Below are positions 62,901 to 64,000 of a DNA stretch of 64,000 nucleotides, in pieces. Numbering within the stretch: position 1 is the stretch's first letter; each line of letters starts with the position of its first letter. The DNA is from JADGRB01 sp036267635 (lineage in GTDB: Bacteria > Myxococcota_A > Polyangia > Fen-1088). Location of the stretch: NCBI GenBank assembly GCA_036267635.1, contig DATAVR010000024.1, forward strand, positions 62,001 through 126,000, read 5' to 3'. The position numbers and the translations under genes were made by a program. The notes under the pieces are model-generated. The model was not told the origin of the DNA. It saw nothing but the letters and a program-made list of their open reading frames with translations, and made no database searches.

Positions 62901-63717
62901 AGCCGGTCTTGTGGCCATTGTGGATGAAGAACGGCAACGCTAGCAGGGTGGCGTCGTCGTCGTGCCGCCAGTAGATGTTCAGCGGCAGCGCGAAGGTGAA
63001 GGCGTGGCTGGCGGTGCGGGTTGCGAAGAAGAGCGGGAAGCCGAGGTCGGTCGAGCGGGTCGGCGAGCGCCACCACCAGTAGAGGTAGACCGCCGCGCCG
63101 AACGAGCTCTTGGTCTCGGGATCCTTGAACCGCAGCGTGCCGAGGAACGGCACCGCCCAGCTCCCGGTCCCCGAGGCGTAGAAGATCGGGATGAGGCCGA
63201 ACGAGCGGGTATCGCCCTGGTGGCCGCTGACGATGGGGCCGTACCAGGTGATGAGGTTCCGCTGCGCGCGGTCCTCGAACCGCCAGTAGAACGGCGCGAA
63301 GATCAGCGTGTCGGTGTGGGGGCTCCAGTAGTGCCAGTAGAGCGGCGCCACCACCCGGTAGCCGTTGGCCCCCTTCTGCGACCAGTAGAGCCCGAGCAGC
63401 TCGGTGAAGCCTCCATCCCGGTAATAGAGGTACGCGACGTTCGTTCGGAGCTGAATCGGCTGGCAGACGTTGGCCTGGCAGATGTTTTCGCCCGAGCAGT
63501 CCTCGTCGCGCTGGCAGCTCTGCGGCGCCGGCGCGGTCGTGGGTGCGGCAGCGGCCGGCGCGGGCGCAGCGTCGTTCGCCGCGAGCTCGCGGAAGGGATC
63601 GAGGCGGAGCGGTTTCGCCGAGGCATGCCCGAACGGATCCAGCGTCCCCGCGCGCGCCGTGGCGGCGGCGCAAACGAGGAGCAGCGACGAAACAAGAAGG
63701 GCGAGGGGGCGGCTCAC
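59902..63717 (-). CDS. Giant exported aromatic-repeat protein, unknown function
   Basis: A 1271-residue exported protein from GTG 63717. A Sec signal (ALLVSSLLLVCAAATARA) is followed by a Pro/Ala linker and a small Cys-rich motif (CQRDEDCSGENICQANVCQ, near 70-90). From about residue 95 to the end the chain is a continuous array of roughly 20-residue units. Each has a hydrophobic/aromatic strand such as TTLFPLFWHF, VVFPLFWRF or ALLPLFWYF followed by a polar Asp/Arg/Gly turn, about 50 units in all. No enzyme domain is seen. The pattern suggests an extended beta-structure, perhaps a very large barrel or solenoid in the cell envelope; it ends with Trp. Family not recognised. Confidence 0.78.
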   Translation of the reverse strand: MSRPLALLVSSLLLVCAAATARAGTLDPFGHASAKPLRLDPFRELAANDAAPAPAAAAPTTAPAPQSCQRDEDCSGENICQANVCQPIQLRTNVAYLYYRDGGFTELLGLYWSQKGANGYRVVAPLYWHYWSPHTDTLIFAPFYWRFEDRAQRNLITWYGPIVSGHQGDTRSFGLIPIFYASGTGSWAVPFLGTLRFKDPETKSSFGAAVYLYWWWRSPTRSTDLGFPLFFATRTASHAFTFALPLNIYWRHDDDATLLALPFFIHNGHKTGSWLVTWLGYAHREGPEYGRSLAWLYWWGGDEKAQSSYHVLFPLVWDFEGKDDGDTVVFPLIWSFRGPSRNTTIVVPFVHVRDGSWYFNTLPPLWWSSGDDKTARAHRLLVPFFYWDRADHDRATTVVTLLGGYSRDDRDGTRTWAILPFLSFAHRDRGGERKMVTPLYLSHEDRASGGMARVIGLLFYRRTDPEGSTTTLFPLFWHFWDAATGATATALFPLFERRAGPRDTSTIVGPVYWRHFTNGGWSGGLLPIAYFGENAGRSHAVVFPLFWRFAGSGSSTTVLFPLYYAHEDAHGSEGAVTPLFFYGHHDGESYAVQFPLLFHMSSARDGTSTTITPLGFVERDRDGTSVAVGPIVPLLYWRIGHDRSHFALLPLFWYFADRKADKTTTVVGPYWHRRWGGETTDGLFPLFAYRRGARPGGGDESSLTVFPLFHYRRDAETHLFVSLLGASVHGPHGDGGFLGPYGWFRNSSFDAAFVPLLYTNILRRSDGQHLTQLGPWFRVEGPGYEAQGIFPLFGHYADAKESDTWIIPSYFRLRRKNGDQVDTLPPFFWHSTFSERTTTVVGPYFERTTPTAHTVGVVPLFVHGHDADRTMTAVLPLLLYQRSSNDGTRDWFSCALFFHDRDPEGTVNALFPLYWSDVKKDRRTDILFPIFWHFADKTLDSETTLAGPFYWSHHQTDRTRGLLPIAWYSRDDGNGDASQALLPLFYEGHGRDHFSFYTLLAGYHRRGPSRFWYAGPVLHTDSPTSSFTMLAPLVFSHTSKATDTTTTVIPPLLHVSRGNPETGISSTLVLFWHYRDIATSAYVGLPLYYDVHQYHLSRTTLLLPIFGRYENKVEHDATTVIPPLLFYRHSTPTDVSMVAFPLLWDFKRGPDRTTVVFPFFVRRQSAAHVGTWIFPNYYHSEGLAADGRPDGTYRRYFFPFYDSGVKRPGDFMWEVLGGLFGHERIGHHNYLRLFYFTVETSPTMVDKTAWYGQPVAPRRKAVPRGLHVAGW

Positions 63718-63733
63718 GAAGTCGGGGCGGTCC

Positions 63734-64000
63734 CTACTGCGGGGGGAGCATCTTCCATTCGCCGTTCTCGCGGACGAAGGCCACCTCGCCGGTGTCGCTC
63801 TCGTCGCCCTTCTGGCGAAGGACCTTGAGGGTCGCCGTGTCGCCCTTGATCTTCGAATCCTTGATCTGGAACTTGGTCCCTTCGAACTCTTTCTGCATCT
63901 TCTTGATGCCGTCCTGCGCCTGTCCGAGGCCCATCTGCGTGGCCAGCATCCCCTGGTACATGAGCGCGTAGCAGTCGATGGCCTTCTCCGCCGCGCCCTC
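63734..64000 (-). CDS. 3' part of an unidentified gene (start beyond window)
   Basis: The frame is open to the window edge and encodes EGAAEKAIDCYALMYQGMLA … VRENGEWKMLPPQ, about 88 residues. The final GEVAFVRENGEWKML resembles the last strands of NTF2/DUF4878-like small proteins that often carry lipoprotein signals. An internal ATG at 63961 is unlikely to be the true start because coding continues upstream. It ends 16 bases before the giant repeat protein and probably lies in the same transcription unit. Confidence 0.65.
   Translation of the reverse strand, partial: EGAAEKAIDCYALMYQGMLATQMGLGQAQDGIKKMQKEFEGTKFQIKDSKIKGDTATLKVLRQKGDESDTGEVAFVRENGEWKMLPPQ

Overview
The window reads as a chromosomal segment of a very GC-rich, Gram-negative bacterium of the Myxococcota (deltaproteobacterial) type. 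This is inferred from several traits seen together: three eukaryote-like Ser/Thr kinases, an FHA-GAF-sigma54 activator, many short Sec/lipoprotein signals on Ser/Thr/Pro-rich or Ig-like proteins, giant TPR proteins and roughly 70% GC. Genes are tightly packed on both strands. Many junctions are 1-4 base stop/start overlaps (ATGA, GTGA, TGATG, TAATG), which indicates extensive translational coupling. No tRNA, rRNA, CRISPR array, insertion sequence or prophage was seen.

Layout. 1-4 kb: rnc and cca (RNA processing) converge on a divergent etfAB pair. 4-16 kb: a strong sigma70-type promoter precedes two giant tandem paralogous TPR proteins, then a Ser/Thr kinase and an M19 dipeptidase. 16.4-22.4 kb (minus strand): an operon of a di-haem MauG-type lipoprotein peroxidase, an outer-membrane porin, a type-1-copper cupredoxin and a membrane sensor Ser/Thr kinase. 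A perfect 16-bp palindrome separates it from divergent rlmN. 23.6-26.4 kb: a DECD-variant RNA helicase and a coupled membrane protein. 26.5-33.4 kb (minus): Ser/Thr kinase, TPR membrane protein, FHA-GAF-sigma54 activator and two lipoproteins, apparently one transcription unit. 33.5-37.6 kb: a UbiB-family kinase diverging from a long-chain acyl-CoA ligase, then an N-formylglutamate amidohydrolase-like protein.

37.6-45.5 kb (minus): a six-gene signalling/envelope operon (flavin reductase, IPT/TIG lipoprotein, Cache-HAMP histidine kinase, FecR-domain protein, soluble histidine kinase, Ig-like outer-membrane protein) with no response regulator nearby. 45.5-50.3 kb: a CcmI-C-like lipoprotein, a small conserved protein, a beta-propeller lipoprotein, acylphosphatase and acetyl-CoA synthetase, closed by a hairpin terminator. 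50.4-51.4 kb: a small accessory islet with a truncated GyrI-like gene and a two-gene nucleotidyltransferase cassette. 51.4-53.4 kb: a membrane cytochrome b/FeS protein of the ETF:menaquinone oxidoreductase type, which could take electrons from an ETF such as the one at the left end. 53.5-59.9 kb: housekeeping genes (Trm112-like, PilZ, FAD oxidoreductase, purN, purM, accD, folC). 59.9-64 kb: a 1271-residue aromatic repeat protein and a gene cut by the window edge.

Most unusual points: two independent CTG start candidates (etfA, acylphosphatase), each behind a well-placed Shine-Dalgarno; the redox/kinase operon with its palindrome; the twin giant TPR proteins; the aromatic ~20-residue-repeat protein; and the islet that appears to have truncated an effector-binding gene.
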